Of a stretch of 58,746 nucleotides of DNA, positions 6,730 to 16,081 are shown in pieces (position 1 is the stretch's first letter; each line of letters opens with the position of its first letter). The DNA comes from Prochlorococcus sp. AG-347-L02 (GTDB lineage: Bacteria > Cyanobacteriota > Cyanobacteriia > PCC-6307 > Cyanobiaceae): contig QCCL01000009.1 in NCBI GenBank assembly GCA_003281255.1, positions 1 through 58,746 of the forward strand, in the 5' to 3' direction. The notes under the pieces are model-generated. The model was not told the DNA's origin. It did no database searches and worked only from the letters and a program-made list of their open reading frames with translations. Both the position numbers and the translations under genes were made by a program.

Positions 6730-8274
6730 ATGGAATTTAGTAAGGAAAATTTCGATGCAATTATTATTGGCTCAGGAATAGGAGGCTTAGTTACTGCCTC
6801 ACAATTGGCGGCAAAAGGAGCTAAAGTCTTGGTCCTTGAAAAATATATTATTCCAGGCGGGAGTGGAGGCTCTTTTAAGAAAAAAGGCTATACCTTTGAT
6901 GTAGGGGCTTCAATGATTTTTGGATTTGGAGAGAAAGGTTATACCAATCTATTAACTCGTGCTTTGAAAGATGTAAATGAAAAATGCGAGACTATTCCCG
7001 ATCCTGTTCAACTGGAATATCACTTACCACATAACTTAAATATTTCTGTAAATAAAAATTATGAGAAATTTATAAGCAAATTATCGGCTAGTTTCCCCAA
7101 GGAAAAAAAAGGTATCAAGAAATTCTATGATACTTGTGCAAGTGTATTTAAATGTTTAGATTCAATGCCTCTTTTATCAATAGAGGATCCAAGTTATCTT
7201 TTTAAAGTTTTCTTTAAATCTCCATTATCCTGTTTAGGGTTAGCTAGATGGTTACCAGTAAATGCAGGAGATGTTGCTAGAAAGTTTATAAAAGATCCTG
7301 AACTTTTAAAATTTATCGATATCGAATGTTTTTGTTGGTCTGTAATGCCAGCTCTAAAAACGCCTATGATCAATGCGGGAATGGTATTTACAGATAGGCA
7401 TGCTGGGGGAATAAATTATCCAAGAGGGGGAGTTGGAACGATAGCAGAGAAGTTTGTTTCTGGTATTGAAAAATTAGGAGGAAAAGTTAGATACAAAGCT
7501 AATGTTACTGAAATCCTTTTAAAGGATAAAAAAGCGGTAGGAGTTAAGCTCTCAAATGGGGAAGAGATATATTCAAACATCATTGTATCAAATTCCACTA
7601 GATGGGATACATTTGGATTAAAAGATAATACTAAAGGATTAATTTCTAGTAAAAACGTGCCAAAAAGTGAATACAAGTGGTCAGAAACCTATAAACCCTC
7701 ACCTTCTTTTGTTTCGATTCACCTTGGAGTAGAAAAAAATCTAATATCCGATAATTTTAATTGTCATCATATAATCGTTGAAAATTGGGATGAATTAGAA
7801 ATCGAAAAGGGAGTTATTTTTATTTCTATACCTACTTTGCTTGACTCGTCTTTGGCTCCAGAAGGTAAACATATCGTACATGCATTTACTCCTTCATCGA
7901 TGAGTGAATGGGAAGGTCTATCAAGGAAAGAATATTTGCAAAAGAAAGAAAAATATTTTTCATTTCTTGTTGAAAAAATATCAACTATTCTTCCTAATCT
8001 TGAACAAAATATTGATCACAAAGAAATTGGTACTCCCAAAACTCATAAAAAGTTTCTAGGAAGATATGAAGGTAGTTATGGGCCAATTCCCAGTAAAAAG
8101 TTGCTTGGACTTTTGCCAATGCCTTTTAACACTACAAACATTCAAAACCTTTATTGTGTAGGGGATTCATGCTTCCCTGGCCAAGGCCTCAATGCAGTTG
8201 CTTTTAGTGGATACGCATGCGCTCATAAAATAGGTGCAAAGTTAAACATAAACAGTTTTAAATTGCCCGACTAA
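6730..8274 (+). CDS. crtH: carotenoid (prolycopene) isomerase
   Basis: A 514-residue flavoprotein of the CrtI/CRTISO family. The N-terminal Rossmann motif is IIIGSGIGGLVTASQLAAKG (residues 12-31), followed by VLEKYIIPGGSGGSF and GYTFDVGASMIFGFG, which are specific to CrtH rather than to bacterial phytoene desaturase. The C-terminal FAD-contact block is NLYCVGDSCFPGQGLNAVAFSG. It converts poly-cis lycopene to all-trans lycopene for beta-carotene and zeaxanthin synthesis in the membrane. It starts 24 bp after trmFO and is followed 15 bp later by a membrane protein. Confidence 0.9.
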   Translation: MEFSKENFDAIIIGSGIGGLVTASQLAAKGAKVLVLEKYIIPGGSGGSFKKKGYTFDVGASMIFGFGEKGYTNLLTRALKDVNEKCETIPDPVQLEYHLPHNLNISVNKNYEKFISKLSASFPKEKKGIKKFYDTCASVFKCLDSMPLLSIEDPSYLFKVFFKSPLSCLGLARWLPVNAGDVARKFIKDPELLKFIDIECFCWSVMPALKTPMINAGMVFTDRHAGGINYPRGGVGTIAEKFVSGIEKLGGKVRYKANVTEILLKDKKAVGVKLSNGEEIYSNIIVSNSTRWDTFGLKDNTKGLISSKNVPKSEYKWSETYKPSPSFVSIHLGVEKNLISDNFNCHHIIVENWDELEIEKGVIFISIPTLLDSSLAPEGKHIVHAFTPSSMSEWEGLSRKEYLQKKEKYFSFLVEKISTILPNLEQNIDHKEIGTPKTHKKFLGRYEGSYGPIPSKKLLGLLPMPFNTTNIQNLYCVGDSCFPGQGLNAVAFSGYACAHKIGAKLNINSFKLPD

Positions 8275-8289
8275 AAGGACCCCTCTGAA

Positions 8290-8796
8290 ATGATAGAAAA
8301 ATTTAAAACTCTTTTTTTTGTGAAAAGTTCGTTAATTTCTCTTTATTTGGCGCTTACAATTCCTTTACCATTTATTTCAATTGAAAAATTAAAAACCCCC
8401 TGTATTATATTTTTTGCCTTAGGACTTTATTTGATAATCAATATCACTAGTGATTATGTAGAAACTTGTAGTAATAAAATTTCGTATAAAAGTAGCTTTA
8501 TTTCTAAATTCCTAGGTAAAAGAAATTGGGAGATTTCTTGGAAAGATATCAAATTAATTAAATCTTTGCCAACCAGTCAAGGTAGTAAAGTTTATTACTT
8601 TAATACTTTTCAAGGTGATAATTTTCTTGTCCCACAAAGAGTGGAAAACTTTGAAAAATTTTTATTAACTGTTTATAGTAATACTGGAATATCTATTGAT
8701 GAAATATCTTACATATCACCATTATGGACATATAAATTACTGACATTATTATCAGTTTTAATGATTATTGGTGAACTTTTTGCCTTTCTAAATTAA
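8290..8796 (+). CDS. conserved cyanobacterial membrane protein
   Basis: A 168-residue protein I do not recognise by name. Hydrophobic segments at about residues 12-31, 36-54 and 147-166 predict three membrane helices, with a soluble loop of about 90 residues between the second and third. That loop, with NWEISWKDIKLIKSLP and VYYFNTFQGDNFLVPQRV, resembles the small beta domain of bacterial PH-like membrane proteins, but this is only a fold guess. It follows crtH by 15 bp, probably in one transcript. Its TAA overlaps the stop of the convergent response regulator by 4 bp. Confidence 0.75.
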   Translation: MIEKFKTLFFVKSSLISLYLALTIPLPFISIEKLKTPCIIFFALGLYLIINITSDYVETCSNKISYKSSFISKFLGKRNWEISWKDIKLIKSLPTSQGSKVYYFNTFQGDNFLVPQRVENFEKFLLTVYSNTGISIDEISYISPLWTYKLLTLLSVLMIIGELFAFLN

Positions 8797-9530
8797 ATAT
8801 TATCGATACTGAATCTATAACCTTGTTGTCTAACAGTGGTTATTCCCCCACCTTCTCCCAATCCAGCCTGTTCTAATTTTCTTCGCAAAGTTAATACCTG
8901 AGTATCTACAGACCTAGGACCACCACTGAAGGGCGGCCAGGCCATCCTTAAGAGCTCTTGACGGCTTCTCACCATTCCAGGCGGCATCAAAAGAGCACAA
9001 AGGAGTGCAAACTCCCTAGGGCTTAATTCTACGGGCTTCTCGCTAAGAGTAACTTGTCTTAAAAGAAGATGAACCTCTAAAGGTCCAACCTCAACTTTTT
9101 CTTGTAATCCTATTCTTCCCCTTTTTAAAAGTGTTCTGCATCGTGCTGCTAGCTCTTCAAGTCCAAAAGGTTTTCTGAGAACATCATCTGCACCGTCATC
9201 TAATAGATTTACTAATGGTTCAACACCTGATCTTGCCGTTAAAACTATGACTGAAGAGCCCAGTTGTTGGGCTAGTCTCATTGCAGTATTCTGCTCGAGG
9301 ATTTCTGCGCTAACTAATAAGTCCGGTGATTGTTCTCTGCACAAGTCAATAGCTTCAGCAGCTGTTCCTACTGCTGCAGCTAGATGGCCATCTTGGCGAA
9401 GCCTTTGTACAAGGACTGTTCTTAGTGTGGGGTGAGGTTCAACAACTAGAACTCTTGAGGGAGTTTGAGAGCTCGTAGGCAATTGTGTACTGCCAGGAGT
9501 TGAAGCTAAGATTTGCTCAGTTGATTGCAT
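8793..9530 (-). CDS. atypical OmpR-family response regulator lacking the phosphoacceptor Asp
   Basis: A 245-residue protein: a 25-residue Ser/Thr/Gln-rich leader, a receiver domain (about 26-135) and an OmpR-type winged helix (about 150-243, with LSPREFALLCALL and RSVDTQVLTLRRKLE). The receiver keeps Thr98 and Lys120, but the acidic pair is Glu31-Pro32 (VVEPHP) and the phosphoacceptor position is Ala75 (PDLLVSAEIL), where PhoB has Asp53. Signalling by aspartyl phosphorylation therefore looks impossible, as in ChxR-like regulators. DNA binding looks intact. The gene is richer in G+C than its neighbours (31 of 60 bases at 8941-9000 versus 13 of 60 at 8641-8700). No kinase is adjacent. Confidence 0.88.
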   Translation of the reverse strand: MQSTEQILASTPGSTQLPTSSQTPSRVLVVEPHPTLRTVLVQRLRQDGHLAAAVGTAAEAIDLCREQSPDLLVSAEILEQNTAMRLAQQLGSSVIVLTARSGVEPLVNLLDDGADDVLRKPFGLEELAARCRTLLKRGRIGLQEKVEVGPLEVHLLLRQVTLSEKPVELSPREFALLCALLMPPGMVRSRQELLRMAWPPFSGGPRSVDTQVLTLRRKLEQAGLGEGGGITTVRQQGYRFSIDNI

Positions 9531-9615
9531 TCTTAATTACTGTTTGACCAGGCAATTTTTGATCGTCCTTAATAAGGTATAACAAATGAAAACAAAAATC
9601 AGAATCTATCTAATT

Positions 9616-9885
9616 ATGACATCATTTGAAAACCCCAAAGCAATTCGTCACTTTCAATCAATTTGCGATAGTTGCCAGGACTTAGTTACGCGTTTTCATA
9701 CGCCCTCTGATCTTAAATTATATAGTGATGGTTATCTCCAAGCATTAAGGAATTGCAGTAGTTTAGAGCAAAAGGATCAAGAGAAATTAGAAAAATTAAT
9801 TGAAAGATGGATTTTAGATCCGTCAAGTTTCATCGATCCTGATGGAGATGGAAATAAAGGTTTTTTTGATAAAAAAAGAATTTAA
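9616..9885 (+). CDS. small conserved picocyanobacterial protein
   Basis: An 89-residue soluble protein starting MTSFENPKAIRHFQSICDSC. An in-frame ATG at 9586 would add ten residues (MKTKIRIYLI), but the later start looks more like the beginning of a soluble protein. It is helical and polar, with a CDSC motif near residue 17 and, near the C-terminus, DPDGDGNKGFF, which resembles half of an EF-hand calcium loop. It is divergent from the response regulator with an 85-bp gap that must hold both promoters. The function is unknown. Confidence 0.65.
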   Translation: MTSFENPKAIRHFQSICDSCQDLVTRFHTPSDLKLYSDGYLQALRNCSSLEQKDQEKLEKLIERWILDPSSFIDPDGDGNKGFFDKKRI

Positions 9886-9933
9886 AATATTAATTTTTAT
9901 TAATCAATACAGTATTTATACTCACTAATTGTT

Positions 9934-10257
9934 TTAAGACGCTAATTCAATTTCTATTTTTTCTTTAAGTGATCCTGAGTTGTACATCTCAATAAGAATG
10001 TCTGATCCACCAAGAAATTCTCCTTTTAAGTAAACTTGAGGAATTGTTGGCCAATCTGAATATTCTTTAATGCCTTCTCGTATAGCGAAATCACTTAAAA
10101 CATCAAATGTTCCAAATTCTACCCCTAGGGAATTTAGGATTTGAACTACATTGTTGGAAAAACCGCATTGAGGCATTAATTTTGTCCCTTTCATGAAAAC
10201 CATCACTGGATTGGAATCAATCAATTTTTGAATTTTATTTTTTGTTAGGTTGTCCAT
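9934..10257 (-). CDS. grxD: monothiol glutaredoxin (Grx4/GrxD type)
   Basis: A 107-residue single-domain glutaredoxin with the CGFS active site (Cys31) in [19 protein letters not shown], plus the glutathione-binding [23 protein letters not shown] glutaredoxins hold a bridging [2Fe-2S] cluster with glutathione and pass it to apo-proteins, and they form hetero-complexes with BolA proteins. The bolA gene lies 3 bp upstream in the same direction, so the two are almost certainly co-expressed. Full length for the family. Confidence 0.94.
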   Translation of the reverse strand: MDNLTKNKIQKLIDSNPVMVFMKGTKLMPQCGFSNNVVQILNSLGVEFGTFDVLSDFAIREGIKEYSDWPTIPQVYLKGEFLGGSDILIEMYNSGSLKEKIEIELAS

Positions 10258-10260
10258 AAT

Positions 10261-10491
10261 TCAATTTGGAGTTTCAGTTTTTAAAGCCAGTGCATGGATA
10301 GCCTCTGAAGCTAATTCTTCCTTCAAAGCAGAATATACTAGCTGGTGTTGTTTAACTAATGATAATCCATTGAATTCAGATGCAATTACAGTTACTTGCA
10401 AATGATCATTTCCCTTTAGGTTTTCAACAAAAACTTGGGAACTTGGGATTTTCTTAGTTATTAAATTAATGACTTTTGTTTTCGTAATCAT
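10261..10491 (-). CDS. bolA: BolA-family protein
   Basis: A 76-residue BolA domain with the class II-KH-like core: LKGNDHLQVTVIASEFNGLSLVKQHQLVYSAL, where the FxGxxxxxxHQ(L/M)VY pattern is the family signature and the His is a probable cluster ligand. BolA partners monothiol glutaredoxins in iron-sulfur cluster trafficking and iron sensing. It starts at ATG 10489-10491 and is followed directly by grxD. It is shorter than E. coli BolA and nearer the IbaG size. Confidence 0.92.
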   Translation of the reverse strand: MITKTKVINLITKKIPSSQVFVENLKGNDHLQVTVIASEFNGLSLVKQHQLVYSALKEELASEAIHALALKTETPN

Positions 10492-10504
10492 AATAAATTT
10501 TTAA

Positions 10505-11020
10505 TTAACCTCTATATTTTGTCTCAACAAATCCAAGTTGGATCAACCTCTCATAAGCTTTTTTACCTTCTGGACTATTAGGTGACATTATTCTGATTGT
10601 TTCAACAAGTAAGGGCACTGCGACTTCAGGTTGTTCAGTTTCTAAATAAAGAGAGGCTAATCTCCCATTCGTTTTTGCCTGTATTTTTAATGTTTCTTTA
10701 CCTTTCCTTATCATTTCATTAGGTATTCTCGCATCAACGCCTTTGAAGGCTGAATTTAGGTCAGAGTAAAAAGAAGCAAGTTGCTTTGCTAATTTTCTAG
10801 CGTCTAGGTAAAAATCCTTAGCTTTTTCGAAATCACCGTTTTTAATATATTTATCACCTTCTTTTATGAAATATTCTACGTTTAAGATGGAAAGCTTTTT
10901 ACTTTCATTTGAGAGTACTCTGAAATCTTCTGGATTCTTTATTTCTGCATGAACGTCATTTTTGTAAGGAATATTTCCAAAAAATATTAATAAAATGGGG
11001 ATTAATTTAAAGAATTTCAT
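10505..11020 (-). CDS. secreted TPR-like conserved protein
   Basis: A 171-residue protein. ATG 11018-11020 is chosen over a TTG four codons earlier because it starts the signal peptide cleanly (MKFFKLIPILLIFFG, then a polar region). After cleavage there is a helical pair with TPR character (EGDKYIKNGDFEKAKDFYLDARKLAKQLASFYSDL), then LYLETEQPEVAVPLLVETIRI, a second TPR-like repeat. It probably acts in the periplasm or thylakoid lumen. Homologues occur in cyanobacteria without a known function. It lies upstream of bolA-grxD, 13 bp from bolA, on the same strand. Confidence 0.75.
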   Translation of the reverse strand: MKFFKLIPILLIFFGNIPYKNDVHAEIKNPEDFRVLSNESKKLSILNVEYFIKEGDKYIKNGDFEKAKDFYLDARKLAKQLASFYSDLNSAFKGVDARIPNEMIRKGKETLKIQAKTNGRLASLYLETEQPEVAVPLLVETIRIMSPNSPEGKKAYERLIQLGFVETKYRG

Positions 11021-11063
11021 TTTCTCATTCAATCATTAAAATTCATAGTAACTTATTGCAGAT

Positions 11064-11738
11064 TCATCTACCTACATTTTTTAATGCTTTTTGTTCCTCT
11101 TGAGTCATTTTTTCATTTAGAAATTTATTAAACTCCTCAATAGTAAAGCCTGAGTAATCGTTAATTGGGATTGGTTTCCCTAGGGATAAACAAAATTCAC
11201 CCCTAAAGCTCGGAGGTATTTTGCTGTAAGCAATTCCAATTGGAATAATAGTAATAGAGGTTGTTTTTTTGGTAGCTAATCTAGCTAATCTATATAGTCC
11301 TTCTTTGAGAACTAATTTTTTTCCATATCTATTAATCTTTCCTTCGGGGAAAACAACTAGTTGTTCTCCTTTTTCTATAAGATCAACTGCATATCTTAAC
11401 GCTGAGAGAGATGGCGATAATTGATTTATTGAAAAACATCCAAGTCTTCTTAAAAACCAACCTTGTATTCCTCTCATTTCGGATTTAGTAACCATAAATC
11501 TACAATCCTTTTTTGTTACTCTTCTACCCATTGCCATTGTGAGTATTAATCCGTCCCATCTTGATCTGTGGGTTGGAGCCAAAATGATAGAGGAATTTAT
11601 GGGAATTGAAAAACCATTTTTTAATATTTTCTTTTTTCTAAAAAAGAATCTCAAAACAACGTCCTGAGTAACGATCATTGCAATAAATCCCAATGCAGGG
11701 TTGATTTTATGCCAAATATTTAGGGTATTCTTCTTCAA
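11064..11738 (-). CDS. plsC: 1-acyl-glycerol-3-phosphate acyltransferase
   Basis: A 224-residue PlsC-family enzyme that adds the second acyl chain to lysophosphatidic acid at the membrane. Catalytic motif I is H-R-S-R-W-D (HX4D) in [13 protein letters not shown], and motif III is [11 protein letters not shown] hydrophobic N-terminus (about 14-34) is a likely membrane anchor. The start is TTG 11736-11738; the next in-frame ATG, about 20 codons in, would remove part of the anchor. It is divergent from pdxJ with 100 bp between. Its product feeds CdsA, also encoded in this window. Confidence 0.85.
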   Translation of the reverse strand: MKKNTLNIWHKINPALGFIAMIVTQDVVLRFFFRKKKILKNGFSIPINSSIILAPTHRSRWDGLILTMAMGRRVTKKDCRFMVTKSEMRGIQGWFLRRLGCFSINQLSPSLSALRYAVDLIEKGEQLVVFPEGKINRYGKKLVLKEGLYRLARLATKKTTSITIIPIGIAYSKIPPSFRGEFCLSLGKPIPINDYSGFTIEEFNKFLNEKMTQEEQKALKNVGR

Positions 11739-11838
11739 GTTCTATTTACTATATATTAATAATTTAAGTCTTTGCCTTTTTTTATTAGCTATTATTGGGC
11801 GGTTACTAGATTGTCTAGAAACTAAGAATTTCAAAATT

Positions 11839-12555
11839 ATGGCTACTTTAGGAGTAAACATTGATCACATTGCAAATGTAAGGCAAGCAAGGAAAACTGT
11901 CGAGCCTGACCCTGTGCAATTCGCTTTTTTAGCTGAATTAGGAGGGGCAGATTCCATAACAGTGCATTTGAGAGAAGATAGAAGACATATACAAGATAGG
12001 GACGTATTCCTTCTGAAAGAGACTATAAAAACAAAACTCAATTTAGAAATGGCTGCTACAGAAGAAATGTTAGAAATTGCCAAAAAAATTCTTCCTGATT
12101 ATGTAACGCTTGTACCCGAGAAAAGAGAGGAAGTTACTACTGAAGGCGGATTGGATTTAAAAAGTAATGTGCAATATCTTAAAAAGGCTGTTGGGAATTT
12201 ACGGGATTCAAATATAGAAGTCAGTGCATTTATTGATCCTCTTGGTGAACAGATAAATTATTCCAAAGAAATAGGGTTTAATTTTATAGAATTACATACT
12301 GGAAAATATGCTGAGCTATCGGGATCTGAACAATATAAAGAGCTTCAAAGGATAATAGAATCTACACAGTTAGCAAATGACCTTGGATTAGTTGTTAATG
12401 CTGGTCATGGTCTTAATTATAATAATGTTAAAAAAATTGCATCAATTAACAATATGAACGAGTTAAACATAGGTCATAGTATTGTTGCAAGGGCTTTAGC
12501 GATAGGATTAGAAAAGTCTGTACGTGAAATGAAGTCCCTTATTTCATCAAATTAA
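11839..12555 (+). CDS. pdxJ: pyridoxine 5'-phosphate synthase
   Basis: A 238-residue TIM-barrel enzyme that condenses 3-amino-2-oxopropyl phosphate with deoxyxylulose 5-phosphate in vitamin B6 synthesis. Conserved blocks are [65 protein letters not shown] and [10 protein letters not shown]. Start ATG 11839 fits the family; the frame is open for 46 further codons upstream, but that stretch is hydrophobic, low-complexity and not family-like. It is followed 8 bp later by ycf54. Confidence 0.95.
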   Translation: MATLGVNIDHIANVRQARKTVEPDPVQFAFLAELGGADSITVHLREDRRHIQDRDVFLLKETIKTKLNLEMAATEEMLEIAKKILPDYVTLVPEKREEVTTEGGLDLKSNVQYLKKAVGNLRDSNIEVSAFIDPLGEQINYSKEIGFNFIELHTGKYAELSGSEQYKELQRIIESTQLANDLGLVVNAGHGLNYNNVKKIASINNMNELNIGHSIVARALAIGLEKSVREMKSLISSN

Positions 12556-12563
12556 ATTTCAAA

Positions 12564-12881
12564 ATGACAACATATTTTTTCGTCGCGGCAAGTGAAAAGT
12601 TTTTAACTGTTGAAGAACCAATTGAGGAGATTTTGAAAGAGAGGATGAGGAACTATAAAGAAAATAATAAAGAAATAGATTTTTGGCTTTTAAAAAATCC
12701 TTCATTTTTGCAAACCCCCCAATTTATAAATCTAAAAGCAAAAATTCCATCGCCTCCAGCAGCTATTTTATCGACGGATAAAAAATTTATAACTTTCTTA
12801 AAGCTGCGTCTAGAGTTTGTTGCTGTTGGGGAATTCGAATTTCCTAATGCAGAAATAACTGATCCATTTAAAGTTGAGTAA
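12564..12881 (+). CDS. ycf54: Ycf54, Mg-protoporphyrin IX monomethyl ester cyclase accessory protein
   Basis: A 105-residue protein matching the Ycf54 family (DUF2488): TTYFFVAASEKFL, EEPIEEILKERMRNY, EIDFWLLKNPSFL and FITFLKLRLEFVAVGEF. Ycf54 is needed for assembly and activity of the aerobic oxidative cyclase (AcsF/CycI) that forms ring E of chlorophyll. It starts 8 bp after pdxJ and ends 17 bp before recC, so transcription may run through into the recombination genes. Confidence 0.9.
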   Translation: MTTYFFVAASEKFLTVEEPIEEILKERMRNYKENNKEIDFWLLKNPSFLQTPQFINLKAKIPSPPAAILSTDKKFITFLKLRLEFVAVGEFEFPNAEITDPFKVE

Positions 12882-12898
12882 TATGATCAACTAGTAAA

Positions 12899-15800
12899 TT
12901 GCTCAATCTATATAAATCAAACAAAATTGAAGTGATTAGTGAGCTGTTGGCAGAAGAATTAAAAATATGTCCCCCTCCCATAACTGATAATTTAGAAATA
13001 GCAGTTCCTAATTATTTTTTGGGGAAGTGGTTAAGTGAACAAATAACTATAAAAAACAAAATAAGTGCTCTTTATGAATTTAAGACAATATCAAATTTTA
13101 CTGAATCATTATTGACAAATTTTTTTCCCGACATTGATATGGGTTTATGGAATTTTGAGTCAATTAAATGGGGCATTATTGATTCCTTAGAAGAATTAAA
13201 TAGCTTTAAAGAATCATTTCCGCTTAAAAATTGGATTAATAAATATTTGGATAATGAAAAAACAATTGATGGAGACTTATATAACCTGACAAAAAAGATC
13301 GCGAATAATTTCATTGATTATCTAATTTTTAGACCTGAAATGATTGCTGAATGGAATAGATATGAAATTAATTCACTTAATCTATTTAGGAATTTAAATT
13401 CAGATCAACTTTGGCAGCCTATTTTATATAAATTATTAGAGAAAAAGATATCTGAAAAACCTTCATGTTTATATATGATTGAATTAATAAAGAGTTTAAG
13501 AAAAGTTAAAAACATTCAAATTAAAGTACCAAATCAAATTTATATTATTTCAGATAATAACTTATCTAAATTGCATATTAACTTTTATTCAGAACTTTCA
13601 AAAATTACTGAGGTAAATTTATATTTATTATCTGCAGGAGATGATTTGTGGAATAGAATTAATTGCCTTGAAGGTCAGCTGGCATTTGATAATTTTGAAA
13701 GTAAATTGAATTTAAATAATACAAATATTGAGAAAATATTTGGTAAATTTGGAGCAAACTTTCAGAAATTAATTGAGGAAAATATTTCTAAAGAAGGTAT
13801 AAATTTAAAAAATAATTTACTATATATTGATCCAACAACTAATTTTTGCGAGAAGAAAGATATTCCTCTTCTTAATCAAATACAAAAAAAACTAATTGAT
13901 AATAATAACAACGATTTTATAGTGAATGAAAGGGATGATTCAATTTTACTTTGTGAGCATTTTAACCAGAATAGTCAATTAGAATATATAAGAAATAAAA
14001 TTATAGAAATAATAAATTCCTGCGAGAATATTAAATATAGTGATATTGCTGTTTTATCTCCACAAACTAATCAAATCAAACCTTATCTAAGGTATATCTT
14101 TAATAATGAGTTAATTAATGGCGAGAAGATACCTTATTTTTTTATTGATGATAATTATGATTCTCCAGACATTTATAAATTTTTGATTGACATCACTGAA
14201 ATAGCTAATGAGAAAATTACACTTGAAAAAATAGATTATATTCTTTCAAAAAAAGTAACTCAGAATATTTTTAATTTTGATATTACTGAGAAAGATGAAA
14301 TAATTTTTCTACTTACTCAAGTTGGTTTTCATTGGGGTTTAGATGCAAATGAAAGATTAGGTGAAGAAAAAAATACTCTAGATTGGTGTTTAAATAGAAT
14401 TACTTTAGGCTTAATTTATGACAAAGAAGTCAATTTGAGTACTTTTAATTTAAAACCATTTAGCTTAAAAAATATAAGTTTGGATTTGAATAAATGGGTT
14501 AAACTGTTATTTGATTTTAAAAAATATATTAATTTGCTAAGAGGATCTTTTTCATATCCAAGTTGGGTTGAAAAGATAAAGTTCATTTTAAAAAATATTG
14601 CCGATTCTAATGCAAATTTTAATTTAGAAATAAGTGAAATAAATAGAATTCTTGAAAATCACGCAATACCTTTAATGCCTGATGATCTTATTTTGTTAAA
14701 TGTTTTTAGGGAGATATTAATTTCTTGCATAAATGAAGCTAAATATCAAAGCAAATCACGTATCAATAAGATACTTGTAAGTGATATTGAAAATTCAAGG
14801 CATATTCCACACAAAGTTATCTTCTTAATAGATATGAATAGTGTTTATTATCCAAAATTATCAAAGAATGAAAGTATTAATTTATTAAATAATAAATATC
14901 ACCTTGGCGATCCATCAGTTTTTGAAAGAGAGAAATATTTATTTCTTGAGTTGTTAATTTCGTGTAGAGATAAATTTATTGTTACTTGGGTAAAGAATGA
15001 CAAAAACAATAAAAAATTAGATGTTTCTTTTCCTCTAAAAGAGTTAATTTCTTTTTTTGATAATTTTTTAAATGAAGCCCAAAGAGAACTTATAATTAAA
15101 GATTCTGATTTAAATAAAAAAGAAATAATTGATCTTTATAGTTCCAATATAGTTAAAAGTAATTATTCTTTAGTAGAAGATTTAGATTGGAATGAAAAAA
15201 AATCTGATATTAAAAATTACAAATTATCAGAACTTATTTATTGGTTCAAGACTCCACAAAAATATTGGCTAAATAAAAAAAATATTTCTCCCAAGGAAAT
15301 ATTTATTCATCATCCAGATGAGGAGTATGTAAGTAATCTGCAGAAGTCGCAAATAATTAGAAAAATAATCCAGGAAATAGAGATTGATAACCATACTATT
15401 ATTGATGATTTAAAAAATTTGAATATTAATGATCAATTGGTTGAAAATGGAATTATTATGCCCAAAAATAGTATTTTTGTAAAAGAAAAAGAAATCAAAG
15501 ATTTATTAGAAAGTCTATCTATAAGTTTAAGTCAACATAGAAAAATTAATAAAATTTATGTTAAATCAAGTGCAAATAAAGAAGAATATTTCATCGCAGA
15601 TGACACAGTAATTGAACTAATCCATTCGAAACTTAGTTTAAGTCGTTTGACAGAGGCTTGGATAAAATCACTCTTCATTTCTTCATTAAAAAAGAATATA
15701 AAAAAGACTAAAGTAATTTTTAGAACAGACAATAATTATAATTCGCAAATTATTGAATCACCTGGAGTAATTGAGTCTAATTTAATTTTGGAGGAATACA

Positions 15801-16075
15801 TAAATATTTTTAATAATTATTCTGAAAAATGTTTACCGCTACCCCCAGAAAGTTCTTATAAATACGTAGAAGCAAAAATAAAATCAAAAAACGAGAAAAA
15901 AGCTTTTACGGATAGATGGATAGGTAATAAAACTTTTTCTAAAGGAGAAAGAGATAATATCGAAATGAAATTATGTTTTGGAAATGAAAAAGAACCAGAT
16001 TTCTTTTTGGGAAATAACAATTTTGATAAATTATCATTCAGATTATATGGTCCTCTTATTAGTGCATTAAAGTAA
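12899..16075 (+). CDS. recC: exodeoxyribonuclease V gamma subunit RecC
   Basis: A 1058-residue protein, close to E. coli RecC in size, identified by N-terminal similarity (LYKSNKIEVISELLAEEL, VPNYFLGKWLSEQI) and by its place in a recC-recB-recD cluster. RecC is an inactivated helicase-like subunit that splits the DNA duplex and reads Chi; no intact Walker A is seen, as expected. The sequence is extremely Asn/Lys/Ile-rich, reflecting AT bias. The start is TTG 12899, the first in-frame start after the ycf54 stop. Confidence 0.85.
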   Translation: MLNLYKSNKIEVISELLAEELKICPPPITDNLEIAVPNYFLGKWLSEQITIKNKISALYEFKTISNFTESLLTNFFPDIDMGLWNFESIKWGIIDSLEELNSFKESFPLKNWINKYLDNEKTIDGDLYNLTKKIANNFIDYLIFRPEMIAEWNRYEINSLNLFRNLNSDQLWQPILYKLLEKKISEKPSCLYMIELIKSLRKVKNIQIKVPNQIYIISDNNLSKLHINFYSELSKITEVNLYLLSAGDDLWNRINCLEGQLAFDNFESKLNLNNTNIEKIFGKFGANFQKLIEENISKEGINLKNNLLYIDPTTNFCEKKDIPLLNQIQKKLIDNNNNDFIVNERDDSILLCEHFNQNSQLEYIRNKIIEIINSCENIKYSDIAVLSPQTNQIKPYLRYIFNNELINGEKIPYFFIDDNYDSPDIYKFLIDITEIANEKITLEKIDYILSKKVTQNIFNFDITEKDEIIFLLTQVGFHWGLDANERLGEEKNTLDWCLNRITLGLIYDKEVNLSTFNLKPFSLKNISLDLNKWVKLLFDFKKYINLLRGSFSYPSWVEKIKFILKNIADSNANFNLEISEINRILENHAIPLMPDDLILLNVFREILISCINEAKYQSKSRINKILVSDIENSRHIPHKVIFLIDMNSVYYPKLSKNESINLLNNKYHLGDPSVFEREKYLFLELLISCRDKFIVTWVKNDKNNKKLDVSFPLKELISFFDNFLNEAQRELIIKDSDLNKKEIIDLYSSNIVKSNYSLVEDLDWNEKKSDIKNYKLSELIYWFKTPQKYWLNKKNISPKEIFIHHPDEEYVSNLQKSQIIRKIIQEIEIDNHTIIDDLKNLNINDQLVENGIIMPKNSIFVKEKEIKDLLESLSISLSQHRKINKIYVKSSANKEEYFIADDTVIELIHSKLSLSRLTEAWIKSLFISSLKKNIKKTKVIFRTDNNYNSQIIESPGVIESNLILEEYINIFNNYSEKCLPLPPESSYKYVEAKIKSKNEKKAFTDRWIGNKTFSKGERDNIEMKLCFGNEKEPDFFLGNNNFDKLSFRLYGPLISALK

Positions 16076-16081
16076 TTAATA

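Noticed and set aside
11701..11838. Longer pdxJ reading frame starting upstream of 11839
   Set aside because: The upstream part overlaps the start of plsC on the other strand, is low-complexity and hydrophobic, and does not resemble PdxJ, which begins at [11 protein letters not shown].
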